Shown piece after piece: positions 45,747-54,252 of a stretch of DNA of 64,000 nucleotides. Source of the stretch: a virus; IMG/VR virus record IMGVR_UViG_3300017706_000970, positions 24,996 through 88,995 of that record, one strand, 5' to 3'. The position numbers and the translations under genes are program-made. The notes under the pieces were generated by a model. The model was not told the DNA's origin. It saw nothing but the letters and a program-made list of their open reading frames with translations, and did no database searches. Within the stretch, counting starts at the first letter, position 1. The number at the start of each line of letters is the position of its first letter.

Positions 45747-46519
45747 AAGATTTCAAACAAGAATTTTATAAGTATCTAACAAAAATACAACTACATGAAC
45801 CTTTCGCATTTAGTAGATGGGCGGATGGTGAACTTTGGATTCTTGAGAATAAATCTTACTCTCTGAGTCCTACTTCTCATGGTTATTTAAATCCAGAAGA
45901 TCAGAAAGAGTTCAATTCTGAAACACATAAATTTCATCATGATAAATTGTGGGATGCTTTTAGATATAAGTCTAAAACCTATCACATTGGCATAACTACA
46001 AATTCTGATGCGGGAATAGTTGGGTATAGTCCACGGGACTGGATGATTGATAATAGTGCTTCTGATATTGAAAATATAACTTTTGCCAATTTGTTTATCA
46101 ACTCTAACTATTATAATTTTCGTGAAAAGGTTTTACCTACATTTGACGAGTATGAAATCGTTATTATGTGTAATGAAAATTCTAAGTTAGATAAATTCAA
46201 GAATGTCATAAAAGATTTTAGAGTTGGATCAAACTGTATCATAAACGATGATGATAAGATAGAAGAGATAGTTCAATATACCCGAGAGACTAAACCAGAA
46301 GGTAAATTGTTTTTGTTTTGTGCAAGTAGTCTTGGAAATATTTGCATTCATAAACTGCATGAAATTGCACCAAACAACACATATCTTGATTTGGGTTCTG
46401 CCCTAAATCCCGATCTTGAATTGGGAATTGATAGGGGATATTTGTCTGCTTGGGCTGGAGTCAAGCAAAGAGGCATGTGGGACATGTCCAGTTATCTTGT
46501 GAGAAATGAGGCATGGTGA
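45743..46519 (+). CDS. probable glycosyltransferase, GT-D fold
   Basis: 258 residues. The motif F-S-R-W-A-D-G-E-L at ~23-31 matches the R-x-G-D-G-E motif of GT-D (DUF1792-type) enzymes, with Ala in place of the first Gly. A later L-F-L-F-C-A-S-S-L-G-N-I-C-I and Y-L-D-L-G-S-A match the second half of that fold. GT-D enzymes add glucose to glycosylated serine-rich proteins in streptococci, so a protein acceptor is possible. Inferred from the motif only. Confidence 0.6.
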   Translation: MKDFKQEFYKYLTKIQLHEPFAFSRWADGELWILENKSYSLSPTSHGYLNPEDQKEFNSETHKFHHDKLWDAFRYKSKTYHIGITTNSDAGIVGYSPRDWMIDNSASDIENITFANLFINSNYYNFREKVLPTFDEYEIVIMCNENSKLDKFKNVIKDFRVGSNCIINDDDKIEEIVQYTRETKPEGKLFLFCASSLGNICIHKLHEIAPNNTYLDLGSALNPDLELGIDRGYLSAWAGVKQRGMWDMSSYLVRNEAW

Positions 46520-46902
46520 TGATAAAAATAGTTAACAATGATCCTAAGTATTATGATTTCATACGATTACTTCGTAGTGATCCGAGAGTCCAAGATGGAT
46601 TCATAGAAGTCGTGAACATAACCAAAGATCAACAGGATAAATACATGCGTAAGCATCGTTCCAAATACATTGTCGCCTTGTACAATGATGAACCTGCTGG
46701 GTTTGCAGGGTCTTTGGATAATGATATTCGCGTGTGTGTACATCCTAATTATCAGGGTAAAGGTGTAGGAAAAGTTCTAATAACAGAACTGATGGAAAGA
46801 TTCCCAGATTCTTTTGCTAAAGTGAAAATTGAAAACGAAGCAAGTAGAAAACTATTCGAAAGTTGCGGATTTCAAATTAAGTATTGGTTAATGGAAAGAT
46901 GA
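46519..46902 (+). CDS. GNAT-family N-acetyltransferase
   Basis: 127 residues from ATG 46519, with GAGG seven bases upstream (an in-frame ATG lies at 46513). Acetyl-CoA binding motif V-H-P-N-Y-Q-G-K-G-V-G-K-V-L near residues 75-88, and N-E-A-S-R-K-L-F-E-S-C-G-F near 103-115, the usual motif B. In a sugar cluster a likely substrate is an amino sugar made with the DegT-like protein that follows, but this is inferred. Confidence 0.8.
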   Translation: MIKIVNNDPKYYDFIRLLRSDPRVQDGFIEVVNITKDQQDKYMRKHRSKYIVALYNDEPAGFAGSLDNDIRVCVHPNYQGKGVGKVLITELMERFPDSFAKVKIENEASRKLFESCGFQIKYWLMER

Positions 46903-47501
46903 AACATAACCCTTTTAAAATTGTAGAGATGTTTGAGGAGACAGTTGCTGATTACACAGGTGCGCCGTATGCCGTTGCGGTTACATCATGCACCGATGCT
47001 CTGTTTCTTTGTTGTAAGTATTTTGATGTTGATGAGGTTGAGATACCCGCAAAGACTTATCTCTCAGTACCTCAGTCTATCATTCATTCGGGTGGTGATG
47101 TAAAGTTTACCGATGATGAGTGGGAGGGTATCTACCAACTCAAACCATATCCAATTTACGATTCTGCTAAACGATTTACTTCTAACATGTATATTGAAGG
47201 TACAAACATGTGTCTGTCTTTTCATATCAAGAAGCACCTTGCAATTGGTAAGGGTGGTATGGTTCTAACCGACAACAAAGATATTGTTGAATGGCTTCGT
47301 GTTGCACGATACGAAGGCCGACACGCAGTACCATATAAGGAAGACGATATCACAATGCTTGGTTGGAACATGTATATGACTCCGCAACAGGCGTCACATG
47401 GTCTTGCACTGATGCAGAACTACCCAGAGAACGTACCAGATCTTATTGAAGAAGGAGGATACCGAGACTTGCGAGAGTTTACGGTATTTAAAAACAAATG
47501 A
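46899..47501 (+). CDS. short DegT/DnrJ-type aminotransferase-like protein
   Basis: 200 residues from ATG 46899, about half the usual length (~370). N-terminal F-E-E-T-V-A-D-Y-T-G-A-P-Y-A-V-A-V-T-S-C-T-D-A-L-F is the DegT block; Y-D-S-A-K-R-F replaces the usual E-D-A-A; and S-F-H-I-K-K at ~107-112 with G-K-G-G keeps the PLP lysine. The C-terminal small domain is missing, though the frame ends cleanly. Similar short forms occur in marine phage and metagenomic clusters, so it is probably a real subfamily and not a broken gene. Activity uncertain. Confidence 0.7.
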   Translation: MKHNPFKIVEMFEETVADYTGAPYAVAVTSCTDALFLCCKYFDVDEVEIPAKTYLSVPQSIIHSGGDVKFTDDEWEGIYQLKPYPIYDSAKRFTSNMYIEGTNMCLSFHIKKHLAIGKGGMVLTDNKDIVEWLRVARYEGRHAVPYKEDDITMLGWNMYMTPQQASHGLALMQNYPENVPDLIEEGGYRDLREFTVFKNK

Positions 47502-48358
47502 TAACCTTCAGTAAACTAGGTAGTGCAGGTAGATTGGGAAATCAACTTTTCCAATACGCTGCTTTGTTTAGTCTCGCTAAACATAGAGGCTATGATTACG
47601 GTATACCCAATCTCGAAAACATCGAGTGGCATGGTCAAAAGTGTCTGCTTCGTGAGTTTGATCTCACTGCACAGATTGTTGATACTCGACCGAGCAAAGT
47701 TTACATGGAGCCTGATTCGTGGAACTACGATCCTAATTTTTTTAGACTACAGGACAACATTGATCTGTACGGATATTTTCAAAGCACCTTTTACTTCGGG
47801 GATCTTGTAAAGGAGATCAGAGAAGAATTGACTCCAAGTGAAAAGCATCTGAGTAGGAGTAAAGAGTGGAGAAAGACTTTAGGTGAAAGACCTGTTGTTA
47901 GTGTCCATTTGAGAAGAGGGGACAACTGCGACTGGACAGATAACGAAGGGGCAAAACAAACTGCGTATGGTTGCTCCGAAGAGTTAGATCCCAACAGTTT
48001 CATGGGTAAGTATCTCAAAAATGCCTTTGATGTTTTTTCAGATCTTGAGGATCCTCTGTTTGTCATCTTCACAGGAGGGTCTAGAAGTGGAGATGATACA
48101 TTGGATATAGAATGGTGTAAAGGGCAGTTTACAGGAGATGAGTTTTTTGTAGCAAGTTCAAACGATGAACTTAGTGATTTCTGCAACATCATGTCGTGCG
48201 ATCACAATATCATTTCTCCTATCAGTTCATTTGGGTGGTGGGCAGCATTCATAAATAAAAATGAGAGCAAACAAGTTGTTGCTCCAGAAAACTACCATCC
48301 CGGTAGTGATGTGAAAAACAGACCGATGTTTTACCCCGAGGAGTTTACTTTAGTATGA
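47498..48358 (+). CDS. fucosyltransferase, GT11 (alpha-1,2)
   Basis: 286 residues. N-terminal G-R-L-G-N-Q-L-F-Q-Y-A-A at 11-22 and the GDP-fucose binding H-L-R-R-G-D at 137-142 are the two defining motifs of GT11. Later S-S-F-G-W-W-A-A-F completes the family pattern. It would transfer fucose to a galactose or similar acceptor. GDP-fucose synthase is encoded two genes downstream. Overlaps both neighbours by four bases. Confidence 0.88.
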   Translation: MITFSKLGSAGRLGNQLFQYAALFSLAKHRGYDYGIPNLENIEWHGQKCLLREFDLTAQIVDTRPSKVYMEPDSWNYDPNFFRLQDNIDLYGYFQSTFYFGDLVKEIREELTPSEKHLSRSKEWRKTLGERPVVSVHLRRGDNCDWTDNEGAKQTAYGCSEELDPNSFMGKYLKNAFDVFSDLEDPLFVIFTGGSRSGDDTLDIEWCKGQFTGDEFFVASSNDELSDFCNIMSCDHNIISPISSFGWWAAFINKNESKQVVAPENYHPGSDVKNRPMFYPEEFTLV

Positions 48359-49281
48359 CAGTTGTATGTAGGATCGATAATCACGGAGATGAATATCCCG
48401 ATGTTATAAACTCATTTTATGATCTAAAAAGGTTTGATAATGGGGTTCGAGATGTTGCTATTATTCAAGGTTACAAACTAAGCAGGGACGAAAATTTTCA
48501 TAGAACGATTGATGATATTCCACATCGTGCGTATTTGAACCTCGAAGCGCCGACTGCTTTTGCAAGCACGGATAACTCTATCGCTGAACAGCAAAGATTT
48601 ACACACGTTTATACTTTGTGTCCATACTCTTGTGACTATGCAAATCAAACCGGAGATACCAAGTTTATCCCAATACCATTTCCATATAGAGAGGATTGTT
48701 TTTCACCACACGACTACAGTGTGAAAGACCTAGACGCGATTTATATGGGCACGGCTATAAATCAAGAACATATTGATATAATTGAATTGATGAAACGATA
48801 CTCTTATAACTTTTGTTCATTAGGTCACTTGGGTAGCCCCACTATGTGTGGAGTATCGTCACGCGAAAAGTGGTCGGTTCTCGCAAGAACCAAAGTATCA
48901 GTTGCGATAAATATGTGTCCGATTCATGAAATGCACAAAGACTGGATCAAAAGAAATCCAAACTGGGACAAAATTGAGGCATTCAATAATCTTGATTACG
49001 GTTATTTCCCACAGTTCAAACCGAGAGTCATAGAGGCTGCTCGAATGAAAACACTAAATCTCGTAAAGCGAGATCCGTGGAACGTAATGGAATACTGGTT
49101 TGAACCCGATAAGCATTTTGTATATTGGGATACCGTTGAGGATCTACGGGAAAAAATGAACGATGCGATTGTAAACTTTGATAAGTATCAGCACATTGTC
49201 GATGCTGCATATCAAAGAGTACAAGACTTTGAAATAGATAAAATCATGGATGCTATGATAAAAGGAGATATTGTATCATGA
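48355..49281 (+). CDS. glycosyltransferase, GT-B (CgeB/YkvP-like)
   Basis: 308 residues. The C-terminal half has P-R-V-I-E-A-A-R-M-K-T near 228-238, then D-T-V-E-D-L-R-E-K-M and Q-H-I-V-D-A-A-Y-Q-R-V, the pattern of the CgeB/YkvP C-terminal glycosyltransferase domain. The N-terminal half is not conserved. Usually adds sugars to a surface structure. Donor unknown. In the middle of the fucose genes, with overlaps on both sides. Confidence 0.7.
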   Translation: MTVVCRIDNHGDEYPDVINSFYDLKRFDNGVRDVAIIQGYKLSRDENFHRTIDDIPHRAYLNLEAPTAFASTDNSIAEQQRFTHVYTLCPYSCDYANQTGDTKFIPIPFPYREDCFSPHDYSVKDLDAIYMGTAINQEHIDIIELMKRYSYNFCSLGHLGSPTMCGVSSREKWSVLARTKVSVAINMCPIHEMHKDWIKRNPNWDKIEAFNNLDYGYFPQFKPRVIEAARMKTLNLVKRDPWNVMEYWFEPDKHFVYWDTVEDLREKMNDAIVNFDKYQHIVDAAYQRVQDFEIDKIMDAMIKGDIVS

Positions 49282-50219
49282 GTCTTGAAGGAAAAACTGT
49301 GCTGGTCACAGGTGCAAGTGGTTTCGTTGGAACAAATCTGGTGAACAAAGTACAGTCTACTGATTGTACTTTGCTGACACCATCAAGCAGCGAACTTGAC
49401 CTAACAAATGAAGAAAGTGTAAGTGAATATTTCTCCTCCACGGTTCCAGAAGTGGTTCTACACATCGCAGGAAAAGTCGGCGGTATTCTTGCAAACAAGA
49501 CATACCCCGGAGAGTTCTTTCACAAAAATGCAATGATGAGCGTTCTAGTTGGTCACTACGCTTGGTTGAACGGAGCAGAAAAAGTAGTGTCTCTTGCCGC
49601 TGGTTGTGGATATCCTAAGCACCTAGAAGTCCCTTATCGAGAAGATCAGTTCTGGGACGGGTTTCCCGACGAAAACTCATATGGATACTCTCTTGCAAAG
49701 AAGAATCTGATCGTGCAGTCGTGGTCATACCGAGAGCAATATGGTTTTGACTCCACGGTTCTTCTCCCTGCAAATCTTTACGGTCCACATGATAACTTTG
49801 ATCTAGAGTCCTCTCATGTTGTCCCTGCACTTATTCGTAAGTTCATCGAAGCAAGAGATGAGGGTAGTGATGAAGTTGTTGTTTGGGGAGATGGATCTGC
49901 GAGTCGAGAGTTTTTGTTTGTGGATGACACCGTTGAGGCTATTCTCAAGATGGTAGACTGTAACGAATCAGGTCCGTTCAATCTAGGAACGGGAGTTGAA
50001 ACAAGTATCAAAGAACTCATTGAAACGATTCGGTCATGTGTTGGATATGAGGGGAGTATCGTTTGGGACACTAGCAAACCAAATGGTCAACCAAGAAGAT
50101 TCTATGATATGTCTGAGTTTGAACGTGCGGTTGGATATATCCCATCGACCCCTCTTTCAGATGGTATCTCTAAAACAGTGAAGTGGTATGAGGAGAATCG
50201 AAGTGTTGCAAGAATCTGA
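49278..50219 (+). CDS. fcl: GDP-L-fucose synthase
   Basis: 313 residues, family-normal length. NADP-binding T-G-A-S-G-F-V-G at ~11-18, K-V-G-G-I at 66-70, G-C-G-Y-P-K with the conserved Cys110, catalytic Y-x-x-x-K (Y137, K141), and N-L-Y-G-P-H-D-N-F-D and D-T-S-K-P-N-G-Q-P-R-R late. It converts GDP-4-keto-6-deoxymannose to GDP-L-fucose. The preceding step (GDP-mannose dehydratase, gmd) is not in the window, so the host or another phage gene must supply it. Confidence 0.92.
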   Translation: MSLEGKTVLVTGASGFVGTNLVNKVQSTDCTLLTPSSSELDLTNEESVSEYFSSTVPEVVLHIAGKVGGILANKTYPGEFFHKNAMMSVLVGHYAWLNGAEKVVSLAAGCGYPKHLEVPYREDQFWDGFPDENSYGYSLAKKNLIVQSWSYREQYGFDSTVLLPANLYGPHDNFDLESSHVVPALIRKFIEARDEGSDEVVVWGDGSASREFLFVDDTVEAILKMVDCNESGPFNLGTGVETSIKELIETIRSCVGYEGSIVWDTSKPNGQPRRFYDMSEFERAVGYIPSTPLSDGISKTVKWYEENRSVARI

Positions 50220-51237
50220 TAAAAAGAAAATGGTTATAACAGGTGGGTGTGGTTTCATCGGATCAAACATGTCACACCACTTTGCAAAGTCGGGTGAGTG
50301 GGATGTCTTTGTCTTTGATGATATGTCACGGGGAAGAAAAGAGAACATCAAGGATGATTCGATTACAATTATTGAGGGGTCTGGAGAGAGACTAGATGAC
50401 TGCCTATTTGCCTTTGAGGGAGCAGACACGGTTATTCATCTCGCAGCAAAAGTAGGAGGAATTGGTTACTACGAAGAAAAACCATTCTCTGTCTGTCTTG
50501 AAAATACCCTTATTGATACAAACGTAATTTTAGGTATGATAATGGCTGGTGTGAATAAATTTGTCTACGCAAGCACCACGCATGTATATCCCCACGAACT
50601 ACAAACAAGCCCAGATTCGCCGCCCCTGAAAGAAAGTGATGCAGGCTCCGATCCTCTTTTGTCTTATGGGTTGGAGAAACTTTACATCGAAAAACTACTC
50701 TCTTTCATGGACGTAGAGAGGGACGATGAAATTGATCATGATATTCCTAATTTGGGTATTGCTCGTTACTGTGGAATATATGGATCGGGTCAAGATACCA
50801 ATCTTGAAAATACATCTCTACTTCCTGCTCTCTGTAAAAGAGCATCGTTGTATCCAGAGGTTCCTTATCAAATTAGGGGCGACGGAAGAGAAACAAGATC
50901 ATATTGCTACATTGATGATGCGATTGAGGCTACTGAGATGATGCTAAATAAAATGGAGACAGAGAGAATAGTCGGACCATATAACGTGGGGTCTGATGAA
51001 AAGTTTACGGTGATGCAAATCGCAGAGAAGATTGCAAATATTTCAGGGAAAGATATGGCGATACAAACCCAACCTGAGATTGTTGCAAATATCATGGGAC
51101 AATCCTGTGACCTAGAAACTATAAAGTCAGAACTCGGCTGGTATCCAAAAACTACCCTTGACAAAGGACTGATCAAGATATACAATGATGTAAAGGAGCG
51201 AGTAAATCATGAGAAAGTATCTACCAACGCTGAGTGA
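50203..51237 (+). CDS. GDP-mannose 3,5-epimerase-like SDR
   Basis: 344 residues from GTG 50203, chosen because AGGAG (50191-50195) lies seven bases before it; ATG 50188 and 50230 are alternatives. G-G-C-G-F-I-G-S at ~14-21, A-A-K-V-G-G-I-G-Y-Y, Y-A-S-T-T-H-V-Y-P, L-K-E-S-D-A, catalytic Y-G-L-E-K and G-D-G-R-E-T-R-S-Y follow the GDP-mannose 3,5-epimerase plan. Exact substrate is uncertain: other extended SDRs share parts. Overlaps fcl by 17 bases. Confidence 0.72.
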   Translation: MLQESDKKKMVITGGCGFIGSNMSHHFAKSGEWDVFVFDDMSRGRKENIKDDSITIIEGSGERLDDCLFAFEGADTVIHLAAKVGGIGYYEEKPFSVCLENTLIDTNVILGMIMAGVNKFVYASTTHVYPHELQTSPDSPPLKESDAGSDPLLSYGLEKLYIEKLLSFMDVERDDEIDHDIPNLGIARYCGIYGSGQDTNLENTSLLPALCKRASLYPEVPYQIRGDGRETRSYCYIDDAIEATEMMLNKMETERIVGPYNVGSDEKFTVMQIAEKIANISGKDMAIQTQPEIVANIMGQSCDLETIKSELGWYPKTTLDKGLIKIYNDVKERVNHEKVSTNAE

Positions 51238-51604
51238 ACTGATCGACAGACTCAGCATCAATCAACTCAAAGAAGTTTTTATTGCGGACCACAAAGATGA
51301 ATATGCAGATGAGATCAAACTTATTCTACATGACATTGATGAGATTCTAAAGGACGAAGACATCACCCTTGATGCGGATTCGATCCGATCGATTATTGTT
51401 CTTGCACAGATGAATCTTCATATCTGGCACAATGAGTCCGCTGCCCGTCAGGGTAAAGAGGGAGCAGACTTGTTCCTTACCCACGGTCTAAATGGAATCA
51501 GAAACACCGCAAAAAATAAGATCCAAGAAAAGGCAGGAGGTCGAAAGGACTATAAGATTGATTGTCTTGGTAGCGACTTCAAGGACTGGGATGTAAGTTG
51601 GTGA
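51209..51604 (+). CDS. unidentified helical protein in sugar island
   Basis: 131 residues, helical, with M-R-K-Y-L-P-T-L-S-E-L-I-D-R-L-S-I-N-Q-L-K-E-V-F at the N-terminus and H-N-E-S-A-A-R-Q near 74. I have no function for it. The start has AAGGAG about 12 bases upstream and the gene overlaps its neighbours (29 and 7 bases). Its place between sugar enzymes suggests a role in the same pathway or its control. Confidence 0.6.
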   Translation: MRKYLPTLSELIDRLSINQLKEVFIADHKDEYADEIKLILHDIDEILKDEDITLDADSIRSIIVLAQMNLHIWHNESAARQGKEGADLFLTHGLNGIRNTAKNKIQEKAGGRKDYKIDCLGSDFKDWDVSW

Positions 51605-52341
51605 TACTCGTCATCGGCGATTCTTGCACAGACGTATATCATTATGGATATACAAAGAGACTCGCACCCGAGGGTCCGGTTCCTGTTTTTCATATAAGCA
51701 AAACAGTGAAAAATGGAGGGATGGCAAAAAACGTATGTGAAAATATACATTCTCTTGGTGCAGAGTGTGAAATGGTGACAAATACTTGCGATGTGACAAA
51801 AACAAGATACGTTGACGATAGACATAATCACCTTCTTTTGCGTGTTGACTCTCACGAAAGAAAAGTTGAAAGAGTGCAAGATCTGTGGAGCATTGATTTT
51901 TCCAAGTATGAGTCTATCGTAATATCTGATTATGATCACGGATTTTTGACAGAGAGCGATATAGAATTTATTGCGTCAGAGTGTTCAGGCACTACTTTTC
52001 TCGACACAAAAAAGAAACTAGGCTCTTGGTGTAAGCAAGTTGACTATATCAAGATAAATGAATTTGAGTTTGAAAATACTAAACACACTATAGATCCCGA
52101 TATCAAAGATAAACTAATCGTGACTCTTAGCAAAGATGGTTGCTCTTTCAGAGGTAAGACCTATGGGGTAAAAGAAGTAGAGGTCAAAGACATGACCGGA
52201 GCAGGCGATACTTTTCTAGCATCTTTAGTCGTTTCCATGCACGAAGGAAAAACTATTGAAAAATCAATTGAAGTTGCAAACAAAAACGCTACAATCATTG
52301 TGCAACAAAAAGGTGTGGCTAAGATCGGAGATCACATATGA
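51598..52341 (+). CDS. heptose-7-phosphate kinase-like (HldE domain I, PfkB family)
   Basis: 247 residues. N-terminal G-D-S-C-T-D-V-Y-x-Y-G-x-T-x-R-L-A-P-E-G-P-V-P-V (~7-30) is the HldE kinase start, followed by K-N-G-G-M-A-K-N-V near 38-46 and the anion-hole D-M-T-G-A-G-D-T-F at ~198-206 with the catalytic Asp. HldE kinase phosphorylates heptose-7-phosphate at C1. It is shorter than the usual ~310 residues. Start TTG 51598 or GTG 51601. The matching nucleotidyltransferase domain is a separate gene at 52699. Confidence 0.8.
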   Translation: MVILVIGDSCTDVYHYGYTKRLAPEGPVPVFHISKTVKNGGMAKNVCENIHSLGAECEMVTNTCDVTKTRYVDDRHNHLLLRVDSHERKVERVQDLWSIDFSKYESIVISDYDHGFLTESDIEFIASECSGTTFLDTKKKLGSWCKQVDYIKINEFEFENTKHTIDPDIKDKLIVTLSKDGCSFRGKTYGVKEVEVKDMTGAGDTFLASLVVSMHEGKTIEKSIEVANKNATIIVQQKGVAKIGDHI

Positions 52342-52706
52342 GCAGCATTGAAAAACCAGAAATTGTACAAAAGGGGTGGGGTAGTGAAGTAATTTTTGCC
52401 AATAATGAAATGTATTGCGGTAAACTACTTAGATTCAACAAAGGGTCAAAATTTAGTATGCACTTTCACATGAAAAAAGATGAAACGTGGTATTTATCAG
52501 AAGGTACGATTAAACTTAATTGGATTGACACAACCGATGCTTCTAGAACAACTGAGATTGTAGAGTGTGGTGGTGTTATTCGAAATAGACCCGGAGAACC
52601 CCATCAGGTAGAAGCATTAACAGATGCAATAATTTTTGAAGTTTCCACCACCCACTTTGATGAAGATAGTTATAGAGTAGAATCGGGAGATAGTCAAATT
52701 GGTTGA
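52338..52706 (+). CDS. cupin, mannose-6-phosphate isomerase type II-like
   Basis: 122 residues. K-G-W-G-S-E near 12-17, cupin motif 1 S-M-H-F-H-M-K-K-D-E (~40-49) with metal-binding His, and motif 2 P-G-E-P-H-Q-V near 86-92. Single-domain cupins of this kind occur with nucleotide-sugar genes as isomerases or epimerases. It lies between the kinase and nucleotidyltransferase genes, overlapping each, so it probably acts on the same sugar. Specific reaction unknown. Confidence 0.75.
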   Translation: MSSIEKPEIVQKGWGSEVIFANNEMYCGKLLRFNKGSKFSMHFHMKKDETWYLSEGTIKLNWIDTTDASRTTEIVECGGVIRNRPGEPHQVEALTDAIIFEVSTTHFDEDSYRVESGDSQIG

Positions 52707-53106
52707 AACCTATTCTATAATTTGGATAAATGGATGTTTTGATATTTTACATCGCGGTCATATTGAGATGTTCAAATATGCAAGTAGTCTCGGCGGAAGA
52801 GTTGTAGTGGGATTGGATACAGACGAGAGAATTAAAGAATTAAAAGGTAATTCTCGTCCAATAAATACATTAGATGATAGGATGGAATTGGTTCGGTCAA
52901 TCAAATATGTGAATGGAGTAGTTTCGTTCGGAAGTGATGAGGAGTTAATCGCCTTACTAAAAGAAATATGTCCTGTGCATAGAGTGATAGGCGGCGACTA
53001 CAGAGAACTCCCAATTGTGGGGGAAGAGTATTCTGGAGAAATTCTTTTCTTCGATAGGATAGCAGACTACTCTACAACAGGAATACTTAATGTACAAAGA
53101 GACTAA
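52699..53106 (+). CDS. heptose-1-phosphate nucleotidyltransferase-like (HldE domain II)
   Basis: 135 residues. N-G-C-F-D-I-L-H-R-G-H (~11-21) holds the H-x-G-H nucleotidyltransferase motif, then V-V-V-G-L-D-T-D-E-R-I, L-K-G-N-S-R-P-I and late G-G-D-Y-R and Y-S-T-T-G-I-L matching the HldE C-domain more than TagD-type enzymes. Start TTG 52699 with GGGAG upstream. It activates the heptose phosphate (probably ADP-linked). The kinase is a separate gene 358 bases upstream. Cytidylyltransferase is the alternative. Confidence 0.78.
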   Translation: MVETYSIIWINGCFDILHRGHIEMFKYASSLGGRVVVGLDTDERIKELKGNSRPINTLDDRMELVRSIKYVNGVVSFGSDEELIALLKEICPVHRVIGGDYRELPIVGEEYSGEILFFDRIADYSTTGILNVQRD

Positions 53107-53299
53107 GTTACGAACAATTCTAAAAACTATATTATGGAGATTGTTTGCTACACTTAATAGTTTTATAATTTTGTATTTGGCTATGACCGACAAACATATA
53201 TGGAACGCAGTGTTTATGAATATTAGTGGTTTTTTTGTTTACTTTTTTTACGAAAGAATATGGAATAAAATTCCATATGGAAAGGTTTGTGATAAATGA
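53090..53299 (+). CDS. DUF2061 membrane protein
   Basis: 69 residues. K-E-T-K-L-R-T-I-L-K-T-I-L-W-R-L-F-A-T-L matches the start of DUF2061, followed by two hydrophobic segments (~20-32 and ~38-54) and Y-E-R-I-W-N-K-I-P-Y-G at the end. A small inner-membrane protein of unknown role, often near sugar or sulfate genes. Overlaps both neighbours. Confidence 0.75.
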   Translation: MYKETKLRTILKTILWRLFATLNSFIILYLAMTDKHIWNAVFMNISGFFVYFFYERIWNKIPYGKVCDK

Positions 53300-54252
53300 A
53301 TGATCGTGTTTTGATTACGGGTGGTGCTGGATATATTGGAACAACTCTTGTTCCAGTATTATTGGATATGGGATATAATGTTACAGTAGTTGATAATCTA
53401 ATGTATAGACAAACAACACTAACTACACATTGTTTCAATCCCAAGTTTAAATTTGTAAAAGGAGATGTTAGAGATTATGATTTAATTGATCCTCTCATTA
53501 AAGAACATGACATTATTATTCCTCTTGCTTGTATCGTAGGAATGCCTGCTTGTAAGAAGGACGAGAGAGCCGCGGTTCAAGTTAATGAAGACGCAGTGAA
53601 ACATATAGCGGATATTGTTGGTAATAATAAGAAAATTATTTTCCCAACTACTAATTCTGGTTATGGGATTGGGGAAATGAAAGATGGAGAACTTGTTCAC
53701 TGTAACGAAGAAACTCCACTCGCCCCTTTAAGTCTTTACGGTACAACTAAAGTAAATGCAGAGAACTATCTTAAGGAAACATCAGGTGCAGTTTGTCTTC
53801 GACTTGCAACGGTGTTTGGAATTTCCGAACGAATGAGACTCGACTTACTTGTAAATGACTTTACATACAAAGCGTGTACAGATAAATACATTGTTCTCTT
53901 CGAAAGTTCTTTCAAGAGAAACTTCATTCATGTCAAAGACGTAGTTGGTGCAATGATTTTTGCTATTGAACATTATGATAAAATGAAGGGCGAATCATTC
54001 AATGTAGGACTCAGTAGTGCCAATCTTTCAAAGATGGAATTATGTGAGACTATAAAAGAATACATTCCAAACTTCTCTATTCAAGAATCTGAGATTGACA
54101 ACGACCCAGACAAGAGGAATTATATAGTGAGTAATGATAAAATAGAATCTCTTGGATGGAAACCATCTGTTGATTTACATGTGGGTATAAAAGAACTAAT
54201 AGAAGCTTACGAAATTATTTCATATAATAATAGGTTATTCACAAATCAATGA
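53296..54252 (+). CDS. NAD-dependent epimerase/dehydratase (SDR)
   Basis: 318 residues. T-G-G-A-G-Y-I-G-T at ~8-16, P-L-A-C-I-V-G, catalytic Y-G-T-T-K near 148-152, R-L-A-T-V-F-G, R-N-F-I-H-V-K-D and late N-V-G-L-S are extended-SDR motifs. It acts on a nucleotide sugar, but which is not clear; similarity is general. Overlaps neighbours by four bases. Confidence 0.8.
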   Translation: MNDRVLITGGAGYIGTTLVPVLLDMGYNVTVVDNLMYRQTTLTTHCFNPKFKFVKGDVRDYDLIDPLIKEHDIIIPLACIVGMPACKKDERAAVQVNEDAVKHIADIVGNNKKIIFPTTNSGYGIGEMKDGELVHCNEETPLAPLSLYGTTKVNAENYLKETSGAVCLRLATVFGISERMRLDLLVNDFTYKACTDKYIVLFESSFKRNFIHVKDVVGAMIFAIEHYDKMKGESFNVGLSSANLSKMELCETIKEYIPNFSIQESEIDNDPDKRNYIVSNDKIESLGWKPSVDLHVGIKELIEAYEIISYNNRLFTNQ

